Part shown: one piece after another, positions 26,797-35,402 of the stretch
How the letters are laid out: every line of letters begins with the position of its first letter
How positions within the stretch are numbered: the stretch's first letter is position 1
Assembly: GCA_019752115.1 (NCBI GenBank)
Contig: JAIEMN010000022.1
Coordinates: 1-64,000, forward strand
DNA length: 64,000 nt
Direction of reading: 5' to 3'
From: Gemmatimonadaceae bacterium
Lineage (GTDB): Bacteria > Gemmatimonadota > Gemmatimonadetes > Gemmatimonadales > Gemmatimonadaceae
Translations under genes and position numbers: made by a program
The notes under the pieces: model-generated
Databases searched by the model: none
What the model was told of the DNA's origin: nothing
The model's input: the letters and a program-made list of their open reading frames with translations, nothing else

Positions 26797-27099
26797 TCCC
26801 ATATTCTAGCAAACTACAGAGACGGCCTGACAGTACCCGTAAGTTATTAGCGGGTAAGCTGTTATAAACCCAGGTTCGGCTAGTAGCTCCAGCGAAGAGT
26901 TTACGGTGGTGTATTTGGTGACGGTGTTGGCCGTTACGTCAAGAACTCGGCTTGGACGCCGAAGGGCTACGTTCGGCGAAGTGACCTGTGGATCGGTCAG
27001 AGGTGCCGATTGGCAAGGAAGCGGGCGCTGTCTGCAAAGTCGGAAGGAGCAATGTCGCCCACCCGGCGCGCTCCACGCCGTTTTTTCGCCAACATTTCG

Positions 27100-27139
27100 G
27101 CACTACGGGTGTGTCGAGATGCCTGTAATGACCTCCGTG
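27100..27139 (+). repeat. Diverged copy of queG junction (candidate attachment site)
   Basis: The 11-mer TACGGGTGTGT at 27104-27114 recurs at 27528-27538 inside queG, with similarity continuing downstream (CCTG, AA, GA steps in register for about 25 bases). Read in the queG frame this copy gives RVCRDACND, compared with RVCGHSCND in queG. The 424-bp spaced pair looks like a duplicated recombination site of an element that targets the Cys-rich part of queG. This is inference; the exact crossover cannot be defined from one sequence. Confidence 0.45.
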
Positions 27140-27307
27140 CGATAATCCCGACTCCCTAAGGGCCTCGCGTGGGATTGCCGCGTCCAGTCGCGCCCGTGCT
27201 TGTACGGCGGTCCGCCGCGGGAGTTCGCGCTTCGGTTCTTAAGAGTCAGCATGCCGAGTACATCGAACTGTTTCGCGCCTTGGCCACTAAGCGCGCAGGC
27301 TCCCGTT

Positions 27308-27479
27308 CCTTGGATCAGCGATCGAGACAATGGGAGACACGGTCCTGCCCCCGCTTCGACCGAGGTGCCGACGGGTCGACACCCTCACCTAAGCCTTGGA
27401 TCAGCGATCGAGATAATGGGAGACACGGTCCTGCCCCCGCTTCGACCGAGGTGCCGACGGGTCGACACCCTCACCTAAG
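27308..27479. repeat. 86-bp direct tandem duplication
   Basis: Two nearly identical 86-bp units, 27308-27393 and 27394-27479, beginning CCTTGGATCAGCGATCGAGA and ending CTCACCTAAG. I see one difference (GAGACAATGG versus GAGATAATGG). A third unit starts (CCTTTGAT) but diverges at once. The array stops about 45 bases before the queG remnant. No coding role is apparent. Confidence 0.9.
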
Positions 27480-27520
27480 CCTTTGATTTCTTTAAGGTTG
27501 CAGCCCCAGTCAACAACTGA

Positions 27521-27934
27521 ACCGCAATACGGGTGTGTGGACACTCCTGCAACGATGTGTGCCCCTGGAACCAGCGCTTCAGCCGCACGCCGAGCTTCGA
27601 CGAGTTCGCGCCGCGCGAGCTCTTCGCCGAGGCGACCGACCGCGACGGAGTGCGTGCGCTGGCGCGTGAGCTGTGCATGATGGGGCCCGCCGAGTACGCC
27701 ACCGCGTTCCGTGGCAGTGCCGTCAAGCGCGCCAAGCTCTGGATGCTGCAGCGCAACGCCTGTGTGGTGCTAGGCAACATCGGCACCGAGGAGGATCTGC
27801 CCGTGCTGACGGCCATGCAGCATCACGAGCAGGCGGTGGTGCGGGAGCATGCCCAGTGGGCGGCCCGACGCCTCCTGGTGCGGGCGCTGCCAGCGGGCGA
27901 TCCGACGCGGTCGCACTCCCCAACCGTTCCATAG
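27521..27934 (+). pseudogene. queG: 3' remnant of epoxyqueuosine reductase (QueG)
   Basis: The frame opens just after a stop at 27518 and runs to 27934 without a plausible full N-terminus. It begins with the second Fe-S cysteine cluster (C-x3-C-x3-C in CGHSCNDVCPWN), followed by the normal QueG C-terminal region: FRGSAVKRAKLWMLQRNACV, LGNIG and the HEAT-like end AVVREHAQWAARRLL. The cobalamin-binding and catalytic N-terminal two thirds are absent. QueG reduces epoxyqueuosine to queuosine in tRNA, so this copy cannot be active unless joined to the missing part. The break coincides with the end of the accessory region, so the gene was probably interrupted by integration; the 5' part should lie at the other island end. 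GTG at 27533 could give a 133-residue fragment. Confidence 0.8.
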
Positions 27935-27944
27935 CGGACTGTTT

Positions 27945-28766
27945 ATGCCTGACATGATGCGCCTCGCCAATCGCACGGCGGTCATCACCGGCGCGGGGAG
28001 CGGCATCGGCCGCGGCCTCGCGCTGGCCCTCGCGCGCCGCGGCTGTCATCTCGCGCTCGCCGATATGGATGCCAGCGGCCTCGCCGAGACGGTCTCGCAG
28101 CTGCCGACCGGGCTCCGCGTCTCCTCGCACGTACTCGATGTGGCCGATCGGGCCGCGGTAGCGGCGCTGCCGGCGACCGTGCTGAGCGCACACGGACAGG
28201 TCGACGTGCTCGTGAACAATGCGGGCGTCGCACTGGGCGGCACCTTCGAGCAGGTGGCCGCCGATGACTTCGACTGGTTGATGGAGATCAACTTCGGCGC
28301 CGTGGTGCGACTCACGCGGGCCTTTCTCCCGCTCTTGCGCGCAAGCGATGATGCGCGGCTGGTGAACCTCTCCAGCGTCTTCGGTCTCGTGGCGCCTGCC
28401 GAACAGGTGGCGTATGCGGCCAGCAAGTTCGCGGTGCGCGGCTTCACCGAAGCGCTCCGCCACGAGCTCGTCGGCTCCACCGTGGGCGTGACGGTCGTCC
28501 ATCCGGGTGGCGTGCGTACGAACATTTCCGAACGCGCCCGGGCGCCGCGCGACATCGACCCGGCTGAAGTCCAGCGGCGACGCGCTCAGTTCCGGAAGTT
28601 CCTGCGCATGCCACCGAACGAGGCGGGCGAGATCATCGCCCGCGGCATTGAACGTCGGCAGCAGCGCATCCTCGTCGGGACGGATGCCAAGGTGCTCTCC
28701 CTGCTCGTGCGACTGATGCCGGTCCGATACTGGGACCTCATGCGCATGACACTGCCGTCGGCATGA
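27945..28766 (+). CDS. Short-chain dehydrogenase/reductase (SDR)
   Basis: 273 residues from ATG at 27945, ten bases after the queG stop. Classical SDR features: cofactor motif TGAGSGIG at residues 15-22, NNAG at 91-94, catalytic Ser in NLSSVFG (143-144), and Y157-x-x-x-K161 in YAASK. D40 after strand beta-2 (ALADMD) suggests preference for NAD(H). The C-terminal part (MPPNEAGEIIARGIERRQQR) is typical of SDRs annotated as acting on lipids or steroid-like compounds, but the substrate cannot be fixed. It may be cotranscribed with queG in the uninterrupted chromosome. Confidence 0.9.
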   Translation: MPDMMRLANRTAVITGAGSGIGRGLALALARRGCHLALADMDASGLAETVSQLPTGLRVSSHVLDVADRAAVAALPATVLSAHGQVDVLVNNAGVALGGTFEQVAADDFDWLMEINFGAVVRLTRAFLPLLRASDDARLVNLSSVFGLVAPAEQVAYAASKFAVRGFTEALRHELVGSTVGVTVVHPGGVRTNISERARAPRDIDPAEVQRRRAQFRKFLRMPPNEAGEIIARGIERRQQRILVGTDAKVLSLLVRLMPVRYWDLMRMTLPSA

Positions 28767-28782
28767 TGACGCGCATCATGCC
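28760..28782. terminator. Hairpin between convergent genes
   Basis: A perfect 9-bp stem, GGCATGATG and CATCATGCC, separated by ACGCG. The left arm overlaps the SDR stop codon. It lies between the SDR (plus) and the beta-lactamase-like gene (minus), so it could end both transcripts. No T tract follows, hence moderate confidence. Confidence 0.4.
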
Positions 28783-28803
28783 AACCGACCAACCACCGCG
28801 CAA

Positions 28804-30294
28804 TTACTCGCGCGTCGACTTCCGCGTGAGCAGGACGTCGCGTCCCGACACCTGCACCCTGACGCCGGTCACCCCATTGGCCGCCGTGAGCTGAAAGCGC
28901 ACACGCGTGTTGCCGCCCAGAACGAACTCTGTCTCCGACAGGGGTTCGAGTGGGCTCCACCCGCCGCCCGCATTCAGCTGCAGGACACCGGTGTCGAGCC
29001 GAACGGTGACATCGAGTGCGGCATCCGCATATTGACCCGCGTAGCGCTCCAGAACGTCCGACGTGAGCGTTACCCGCGGCGTCGTGATCGCCGGGTAGTA
29101 GCCGCGCGGCACCGGTGCCGCCTCGCTGTCCCACGCGTAGGCGCGACGCACACGACGCAGAATCTCATTCATCAGCGGACCACCATTATCGCCGTTGGTC
29201 ATAAGGGCGACCCCGTAGCCCTTGACCGTGTGCATGATGAGGTTGGACTGAAAGCCCCAATTGGAACCACCGTGGCTGAAGTACCAGCCTTCTCCCTGCT
29301 TCGAGAGCGAGAACCCGACAGCATACGCACCGACACCAACCGGCGTCAGCATCTCCCGCGCCATGGCCGGCGACAGTACCCGGTTGGACTTCCCCTTCGC
29401 CGAGCGCTCGACCTCGATCGCAAAGCGCGCGAGATCGGAGGGCGTGGTCCAGAGACCGGCCGCAGCGAGTTCCGGGTACACGTGCCACTTGGGACCGCGA
29501 CCCTTGCCGAATCGGTCGTGGGCGCGGGCAGCGTTCCGGTCGTTCGTCGCGGAGAGTGGTTGCTCGAAGGTGCTCCGGGTCAGCCCGATCGGCGTGAGAA
29601 TGGTCTGCGTGAGGAGATCGGCATAGGGCCGCTTCCGCGCATCGATGAGCGCCAACTGCAGCAGCGTCACGCCACCACCGGAGTACTCGAAGGCGGTCCA
29701 CGGTTCGCGCTCCATGAAGAGCGGGCCGGTGATCGAGGGACTAGTTCCGTCGAGCAGCTGCACCATCGTCGGGAGCGTCGCACCGGGGGTATAACCGGGA
29801 TACCCAAACGCATCGCCCAGTCCGGACACATGGCTCGCCAGCGTGCGAGGCGTAACGGGCTGCCGGCGCGTGAAGTCGCCGCCGTTGAGATGCCACGACT
29901 TCAGAATCGTGTTGATGTCGTCGTCCAGGCCGAAGAGCCCATCCTGCGCGGCCTTCAGCACGGCCATGGCATTGAACGTCTTGCTGATGGACGCGGCCTG
30001 AAAGAGCGTCCCGGTGTCAACCGGCGCCCCGGTCTCGGCGTCCGCCGTTCCGTATCCCTTCGCCCAGTGAATACGCGAGTCGCGAATCACGGCGACGCTT
30101 AGGCCCGGGACCTTGAACGTGCGCAGCAGCTCGGCAACCGTCATCCGGCTGAGGCTGTCCGTTCCCGTTTGCGACCCTTCGATCGCGGCGATGAAGTCAA
30201 CGGCCGCACGCGGCTGCGCTGATGCCGGGGAGGCCTGGAGGGCGAACAACGCCGCCCAGGCCGAGCGCGCCCCCATCCGCATCCACCGGTTCAT
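28804..30294 (-). CDS. Serine hydrolase of the beta-lactamase (class C/PBP4*-like) family
   Basis: 496 residues with an N-terminal signal peptide (cleavage after ASAQ, about residue 27). Active-site S102-I-S-K105 (SxxK), a YSGGG element in place of the YxN motif, and HGGSNWG as the third box (KTG-like). A C-terminal beta-rich domain of about 110 residues (PAITTPRVTLTSDVLERYAG onward) resembles the lipocalin-like tail found on many of these hydrolases. It probably acts in the periplasm as a peptidase or esterase; a real beta-lactamase role is not indicated. It lies just downstream of the DUF1501 gene on the same strand. Confidence 0.88.
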   Translation of the reverse strand: MNRWMRMGARSAWAALFALQASPASAQPRAAVDFIAAIEGSQTGTDSLSRMTVAELLRTFKVPGLSVAVIRDSRIHWAKGYGTADAETGAPVDTGTLFQAASISKTFNAMAVLKAAQDGLFGLDDDINTILKSWHLNGGDFTRRQPVTPRTLASHVSGLGDAFGYPGYTPGATLPTMVQLLDGTSPSITGPLFMEREPWTAFEYSGGGVTLLQLALIDARKRPYADLLTQTILTPIGLTRSTFEQPLSATNDRNAARAHDRFGKGRGPKWHVYPELAAAGLWTTPSDLARFAIEVERSAKGKSNRVLSPAMAREMLTPVGVGAYAVGFSLSKQGEGWYFSHGGSNWGFQSNLIMHTVKGYGVALMTNGDNGGPLMNEILRRVRRAYAWDSEAAPVPRGYYPAITTPRVTLTSDVLERYAGQYADAALDVTVRLDTGVLQLNAGGGWSPLEPLSETEFVLGGNTRVRFQLTAANGVTGVRVQVSGRDVLLTRKSTRE

Positions 30295-30303
30295 GCAGAC
30301 CCC

Positions 30304-31788
30304 CTAGGCGATGATGTCGTGAATGACCTTCCCCGCCACGTCGGTCAGCCGGAAGTCGCGACCGCTGTAGTTGTACGTCAGCTTCTCGTGGTTGATGCCG
30401 AGCAGGTGCAAGATGGTCGCGTGCAGGTCGTGAATGTGCACCGGATTCTCGATCGCCTTGAAGCCGAAATCGTCGGTGCGGCCATACGTGGTGCCGCCCT
30501 TCACACCGCCACCCGCCAGCCAGACACTGAAGCCGAACGGGTTGTGGTCACGTCCGTTCGTAACCCGACCGCCCGCGCCGCCACCGCCGGTTTCGAGTAC
30601 CGGCGTGCGACCGAACTCGGTCCCGCAGACCACCAGCGTCTCATCCAGCAACCCGCGTGACTTGAGGTCCTTCACCACCGCCGCGAACGCCCGGTCGGAG
30701 TTGCGGGCGTTGATGCGATGCTTCGTGATGTCGTCGTGATGGTCCCACGGATCGCCCTTGGCATAGTACACCTGGACCATACGCACGCCCTTCTGCACGA
30801 GACGCACGGCCATCAGACAGCCGCGCGCGGTGCTGCCGGGGCCGTAGAGTTTCTGGGTGGCCTCGCTCTCCTTGCGGATGTCGAATACGTCCGGCGCTTC
30901 GGTCTGCATGCGATAGGCGGTCTCCATCGCCTTGATCGCACCTTCGAGCTCCTCGTCATGTTGCCCAAGGCGATTCATGCGGGCCCGGTTCAGCTTCTCC
31001 ACCAGATCTACCTCGCGGCGCTGGTCGTCGAGCGAGGTGGAGTCGGAGTGAATGTTTGGGATCAGCTCGTACGGGTCGAAGTCATCGGCCAGGCGTGGGG
31101 CCTTGTCGGCGATGAACGTGCCCTGATGCATCGCGGGCAGGAAGCCGTTGCTCCAGAGCGGCGGCCCCACCACCGTCGGCTGCTCCGGGCACAGCACGAC
31201 AAACCCCGGAAGGTTCTTGTTCTCGGTCCCGAGCCCGTAGGTGAGCCAGGCGCCCATTGACGGCCGACCGGGCTGAATGTGCCCGGTATTCATCATGAGC
31301 AGCGACGGCTCATGATTCGGGATGTCGGTGTGCATCGAGCGAATCACGCAGATGTCGTCGGCGATGGAGCCGACCTCGGGAAAGAGCTCGCTGACTTCGA
31401 GCCCCGACTTCCCGTAGCGCGAGAACTTGAAGGGCGACTTCATGAGCGATCCCGTTTTCCGCTCGGTCTTGATGGCGTTCGGGATCGGCTTGCCGTCGTA
31501 CTTGTCCAGCTCCGGCTTGGGATCGAAGGTGTCGACCTGCGACACCCCGCCATTCATGAACAGGAAGATCACGTGCTTGGCGCGCGGCGCGAAGTGCGGG
31601 ACGAGTACCCGCTCTCCCATCGCCGACAGCACCGAGGTCGACGCCTGGGCCATCGACGCGCCGATCATCTGCGCGAACGCCATCATGCCGAATCCGGCCC
31701 CCATCGTCTTGAGCGCTTCGCGCCGCGTGCGGGGCTGGCAATGGATGATGCCGCAGCCGTCGTCGTGCCCGCCGTGTCCGTGTGACAT
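30304..31788 (-). CDS. DUF1501 domain protein, Tat-exported
   Basis: 494 residues. The N-terminus is His/Gly-rich, then has a twin-arginine motif TRREALKTMG (R22, R23) and a hydrophobic run ending MAQAS, so export by Tat is likely. The body matches the DUF1501 family, which has a sulfatase/alkaline-phosphatase-like fold: HVIFLFMNGGVSQVDTFDPK, IRSMHTDIPNHEPSLL, GTEFGRTP and RDHNPFGFSVWLAGGG, with a late HIHDLHATILHLLGI. It lies 22 bases downstream of the large DUF1549/DUF1553 protein. These two families are almost always paired in Planctomycetes, Verrucomicrobia and Gemmatimonadota, where they are linked to breakdown of complex polysaccharides. Its exact substrate is unknown. Confidence 0.92.
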   Translation of the reverse strand: MSHGHGGHDDGCGIIHCQPRTRREALKTMGAGFGMMAFAQMIGASMAQASTSVLSAMGERVLVPHFAPRAKHVIFLFMNGGVSQVDTFDPKPELDKYDGKPIPNAIKTERKTGSLMKSPFKFSRYGKSGLEVSELFPEVGSIADDICVIRSMHTDIPNHEPSLLMMNTGHIQPGRPSMGAWLTYGLGTENKNLPGFVVLCPEQPTVVGPPLWSNGFLPAMHQGTFIADKAPRLADDFDPYELIPNIHSDSTSLDDQRREVDLVEKLNRARMNRLGQHDEELEGAIKAMETAYRMQTEAPDVFDIRKESEATQKLYGPGSTARGCLMAVRLVQKGVRMVQVYYAKGDPWDHHDDITKHRINARNSDRAFAAVVKDLKSRGLLDETLVVCGTEFGRTPVLETGGGGAGGRVTNGRDHNPFGFSVWLAGGGVKGGTTYGRTDDFGFKAIENPVHIHDLHATILHLLGINHEKLTYNYSGRDFRLTDVAGKVIHDIIA

Positions 31789-31810
31789 CCGTGCTCCTGG
31801 AATGCGCCTG

Positions 31811-34800
31811 TCAGTCGATGAACCGAAACTCTGTCGCGCTGAACAGCGCGCGTGCGTACTGCGTCCACGCCTTCATGGAGACCCGGCGTGCAAGCAGCTC
31901 CTGCTTTGCCTGCGCGCTGCTGCTGTCGGCGGGTGCGGCCTTGGGCGCTGCGACCTTCGCGGCCGGCGACGCGCTGGCCGCCGCCTTCGTGGCCTCGGCC
32001 GCCGCCTTCGCGGTTTCGCTGGCCAGCAGCGTCGTCCGCTGATTGGCGAGGAACGCCAGCCCGAGCGTGATCTCCTCGTCGGTGGCGTCGCGTCCGTACA
32101 GCAGCGGATACGCGGCCTTGATCATGGCGCGATCGTCGAAGCGCTTGGGCGGCGGCGGGCCGGCAGAATCCTTGGCGGTATCCGCAACCGGGGGGACGAT
32201 CGTCTTGAGCGCGGTGCGACGGGGCGGCGCCGACGCCGCGGCACCGGCGGCCGCTGCCGCCCCCGGCGCACTGGCCGAATCGGTAAGCCGTCGCACGAGC
32301 GCCTGCGCTTGGCGCAGGACGAACGGCGAATTCATGAAGTACAGACTCTGCAGCGGCACGTTCGTGGCGAACCGTCGCTCCGCACTCAGACTCGGGCTCG
32401 GAAAGTCGAACGTCTGCAGGAAGATGTTGGGCTGAAACCGGCTCACTGTGCCGTACAGCGTCCGACGATTGTTCTTCTCGTCGTCGAGATCCTGCGAGGG
32501 GCCGCCAATCGAGTCAACGAGCTGACCCGAGACCGCCAGCAGCGCATCACGGACGCCTTCGGCGCTCAACCGCTGACGGTTGAAGCGCCAGAGATACTGA
32601 TTCTCCGGGTCGATCGCCGCCGACTTGGCGTCGTTGTCGGTGACCTGCTGATAGACCGCGGAGAGCATGATGTCGCGGTGCAGCTTCTTGATGGACCGCC
32701 CGTTCGCCACGAAGCGCGCGGCCAGATACTCCAGCAGCTCGGGGTGCGTCGGCCGCGCGCCGGCGAAACCGAAGTTGCTGGGCGTGCGCACGATCCCGGC
32801 GCCCATGTGCCAGCCCCACACGCGGTTCACGATGACGCGTGCGGCCAGCGGGTGGTTCGCGATATCCTGCGCCAGCTGCAGCCGTCCGCTGCCTTCGCGA
32901 TAGACCGTCGGCGTCCCCGGCTGCAGCACATGGAGGAAGCCGCGGGGCACGCGCTCGCCGAGGTTGAGCGGGCTGCCGCGAATGTGGAGCGCGATGTCCT
33001 CCAGCGATTCCTTCGGCTTGTCCTCCACGCCCATGACGAACGGAATGTTCGGCAGCTCCTTCTCGAGGCGCTTGGACTCCTCGCGCATCGCATTGAGATG
33101 ATCGGCGGCGACGCGACTGAGCTGGCGTTCCAGCCCCCATCCCGAAAAGCGCAGGAGCGCCGGCTTCGGGAAGAACGTGTCGAGCTCGTTGTCGAGGTCA
33201 AAGACAAAGACGTCGAGGTACAGGTTGAACCGCGCACGGTCCATCGTCGCCAGTTCCAGCTGATGCTGATCGAAGAAGCTCTCGAAGCCGTTGGGCATCG
33301 GGATGGACTTCACCTCGTCCAGCGGCGTGCCCTTGGCAATGATCTTCTTGTTCTTCTCCTCCAGCTTCTTCTGCTCGAGCGTCACGTCGATGAGCAGGCG
33401 CTGGAACGCATCGGCCAATCCCTGCGCCTTCTTCTTCGCCTCCGCCTTGGCCTCGTCCGTGGTCCCGACCGGCGTCGCGATCATCGCCTGCCAGTCGGTC
33501 AGGAACGGGTAGTGCTTGGGCGGATCGTTCAGGAAGTCGATCCAGCGTTCCAGCGTCTCGAGGTCCAGCCGGGCCTCGAGCGCCGCGCGCTCCTTGGGGA
33601 ACTGCTCGTGGCCCGTCACCCGCCACGCCGCCATCATGTACTTGGACGCCTGAAGCGTCAGCACGCGGGCGAGCTGATCGGACTCGGTGCGCATGTACTC
33701 GGCCATGCTCTCACCGAACTTCTTGATGAACTCCTTGTCCTTCTTGTACTTCTCCGCGCGCACCGAGTCCGCGATCGGATACTCGTGATAGTTGGCGTTG
33801 TTGAAGATGCCCGCGAGTGCGTAGTAGTCGTGCGTGCCGATCGGGTCGTACTTGTGGTCGTGGCAGCGCGCGCAGCCCACCGTGAGGCCGAGGAACCCGC
33901 GCGTCGTCACGTCCACGCGATCGTGGCGCTCATCGGCGCGCGCGACCGGCGGATCCGCGAGATCGTAGTACCACGGCCCCTGTCCCAGAAAGCCGAGCGC
34001 CGGCAGCAGATCCTTGCGGCGATTCGCCGGCATGAGGTCTGCGGCCAGATGGGCCATGACGATCGTGTCGTACGGCATGTCGGCGTTGAAGGCGTCGACG
34101 ATCCAGTCGCGGTAGAGATGGGCCATCGGATACCGCTCGCGCCCCGAGCCATCCTGCGCCAGACCGCGGGTATCATCTTCGCCGTAGCGGGTGACATCGA
34201 GCCAATGCCGCCCCCACTTCTCGCCGTAGTGCTCGGAGGCGAGGAGGCGGTCCACCACCTTCTCGAAGGCCTTGGCGCTGGTGTCGGCCAGAAACGCGTC
34301 GATCTCCTTCTTGCTCGGCGGAAGGCCGATGAGATCGAACGTGGCGCGGCGGATGAGTGTGCGTTTGTCGGCGGCGCGCGACGGAGACAGGCCGCGCTGC
34401 TCGAGACTGGCCAGCACAAAGTGATCGATCTCCGACTTCGCCCACGTGGTATTCTTTGGCGTGGGGACCGTGATCACCGGGTGCGGACTGAACGACCAGA
34501 ACTCGCGATCGGCCTTGCTGATGACGCGACGCGGGATGGCCGCGGGCGCCTCTGCATTTGCCCATTCGGCTCCCGCCTGAATCCACTCGACGAAGCCCTG
34601 AATCTCCGCGTCCGACAGCTTGGCCGCATTGCGCGGCATGCGGAGGTTCTCGCGTTCGTGGCGCAACGCGGCGATCAGCAGGCTCTGTTCCGGATTACCG
34701 GGAATGACGGCCGGCCCACGGCTTCCGCCCTTGAGGAGACGCTCGCGCGAATCGAGCCGCAGGCCGCCGCGCTCCTCGTTGGTGTGGCACGCGAAGCACT

Positions 34801-35281
34801 TCTGCTCGAGCACCGGACGCACCTTCGTGACGAAGAGCCGCGCGCCGGGCGTCATGCCGCCGTCACCGGTGGCGATAACCGAACTCGCCAGCACGATCGT
34901 GGGCGCGGACTCCGGCCACGGCGCGCCCATGTGAACCCACTGGACGAGTCCCTCGATGTCCTTGGCCGACAGCGGCGCGCCGTCCCGCGGCATCTCCAGC
35001 TTCGGGATCTCGTGCCGGATGACCTTGATGAGCAAACTCGCGCCAGCGTTCCCCGGCACGATGGCTGGCCCCGACTTCCCGCCCGCCAGCAGATCCGCCC
35101 GCGACGTGACCTTCAGGCGGCCGCGCGCGCGCCCTTCGGAATGACATTCCGCGCACTGCCTGGCCAGAATGGGCCGAACCCGTGATTCGAAGAACTCATC
35201 GGGCGACTGCGCCGCCATCGGGCTCGCGGTGGTAACGACGATCGTGACCAGCGACGTGACGAGCGAGCGGAAGGGCTTCAT
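31811..35281 (-). CDS. PSCyt1/DUF1549/DUF1553 cytochrome-type surface protein
   Basis: 1156 residues from ATG at 35281, giving a signal peptide ending near PMAAQ. Two c-type heme motifs in repeated planctomycete cytochrome C domains: C43AECH47 and C162FACH166, each followed by R-L-x-SR and G-G-x-S-G-P-A-x-V-P-G-N. Then DUF1549 (DHFVLASLEQRGLSPSRAAD..., GRHWLDVTRYGED) and DUF1553 (RVIVNRVWGWHMGAGIV, NRQRLSAEGVRDALLAVSGQ). Near residues 1030-1060 and 1120-1140 there are Ala/Pro-rich low-complexity inserts. It is translated upstream of the DUF1501 protein as a pair. It is expected in the periplasm or on the outer surface. Confidence 0.92.
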   Translation of the reverse strand: MKPFRSLVTSLVTIVVTTASPMAAQSPDEFFESRVRPILARQCAECHSEGRARGRLKVTSRADLLAGGKSGPAIVPGNAGASLLIKVIRHEIPKLEMPRDGAPLSAKDIEGLVQWVHMGAPWPESAPTIVLASSVIATGDGGMTPGARLFVTKVRPVLEQKCFACHTNEERGGLRLDSRERLLKGGSRGPAVIPGNPEQSLLIAALRHERENLRMPRNAAKLSDAEIQGFVEWIQAGAEWANAEAPAAIPRRVISKADREFWSFSPHPVITVPTPKNTTWAKSEIDHFVLASLEQRGLSPSRAADKRTLIRRATFDLIGLPPSKKEIDAFLADTSAKAFEKVVDRLLASEHYGEKWGRHWLDVTRYGEDDTRGLAQDGSGRERYPMAHLYRDWIVDAFNADMPYDTIVMAHLAADLMPANRRKDLLPALGFLGQGPWYYDLADPPVARADERHDRVDVTTRGFLGLTVGCARCHDHKYDPIGTHDYYALAGIFNNANYHEYPIADSVRAEKYKKDKEFIKKFGESMAEYMRTESDQLARVLTLQASKYMMAAWRVTGHEQFPKERAALEARLDLETLERWIDFLNDPPKHYPFLTDWQAMIATPVGTTDEAKAEAKKKAQGLADAFQRLLIDVTLEQKKLEEKNKKIIAKGTPLDEVKSIPMPNGFESFFDQHQLELATMDRARFNLYLDVFVFDLDNELDTFFPKPALLRFSGWGLERQLSRVAADHLNAMREESKRLEKELPNIPFVMGVEDKPKESLEDIALHIRGSPLNLGERVPRGFLHVLQPGTPTVYREGSGRLQLAQDIANHPLAARVIVNRVWGWHMGAGIVRTPSNFGFAGARPTHPELLEYLAARFVANGRSIKKLHRDIMLSAVYQQVTDNDAKSAAIDPENQYLWRFNRQRLSAEGVRDALLAVSGQLVDSIGGPSQDLDDEKNNRRTLYGTVSRFQPNIFLQTFDFPSPSLSAERRFATNVPLQSLYFMNSPFVLRQAQALVRRLTDSASAPGAAAAAGAAASAPPRRTALKTIVPPVADTAKDSAGPPPPKRFDDRAMIKAAYPLLYGRDATDEEITLGLAFLANQRTTLLASETAKAAAEATKAAASASPAAKVAAPKAAPADSSSAQAKQELLARRVSMKAWTQYARALFSATEFRFID

Positions 35282-35402
35282 TGCAACGTCCAGAACAGGG
35301 AGGACCTCGGTCAGCACCGACACAAGGCACGAGGCTAAATACCCGTTCTGCGCATGGCTTGTCAAATACACGGGGCACGGATGGTCCCCCGTGCGTCACT
35401 GC

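Larger units (their letters stand above)
26797..27520. other. Island right-end region, no gene; att-like repeat and 86-bp duplication
   Basis: About 720 bases without a supported gene between vsr and the queG remnant. It contains a short sequence related to the queG junction (27100-27130) and an 86-bp perfect-looking tandem duplication (27308-27479), both listed separately. The segment changes in base composition towards that of the host DNA. I see no tRNA gene that could act as integration target here. Confidence 0.6.

Noticed and set aside
26797-27520. tRNA gene as integration site
   Set aside because: No cloverleaf or T-loop sequence was recognised; the junction falls in queG instead.
28804-30294. 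Antibiotic-resistance beta-lactamase
   Set aside because: SxxK is present, but YxN and KTG boxes are replaced and a C-terminal extra domain follows. A general serine hydrolase is more likely.
31427-35185. A 1252-codon plus-strand open frame
   Set aside because: It lies antisense to the DUF1553 and DUF1501 genes, is extremely Arg/Leu/Ala-rich and has no motif. It is a by-product of strong GC bias at third codon positions.
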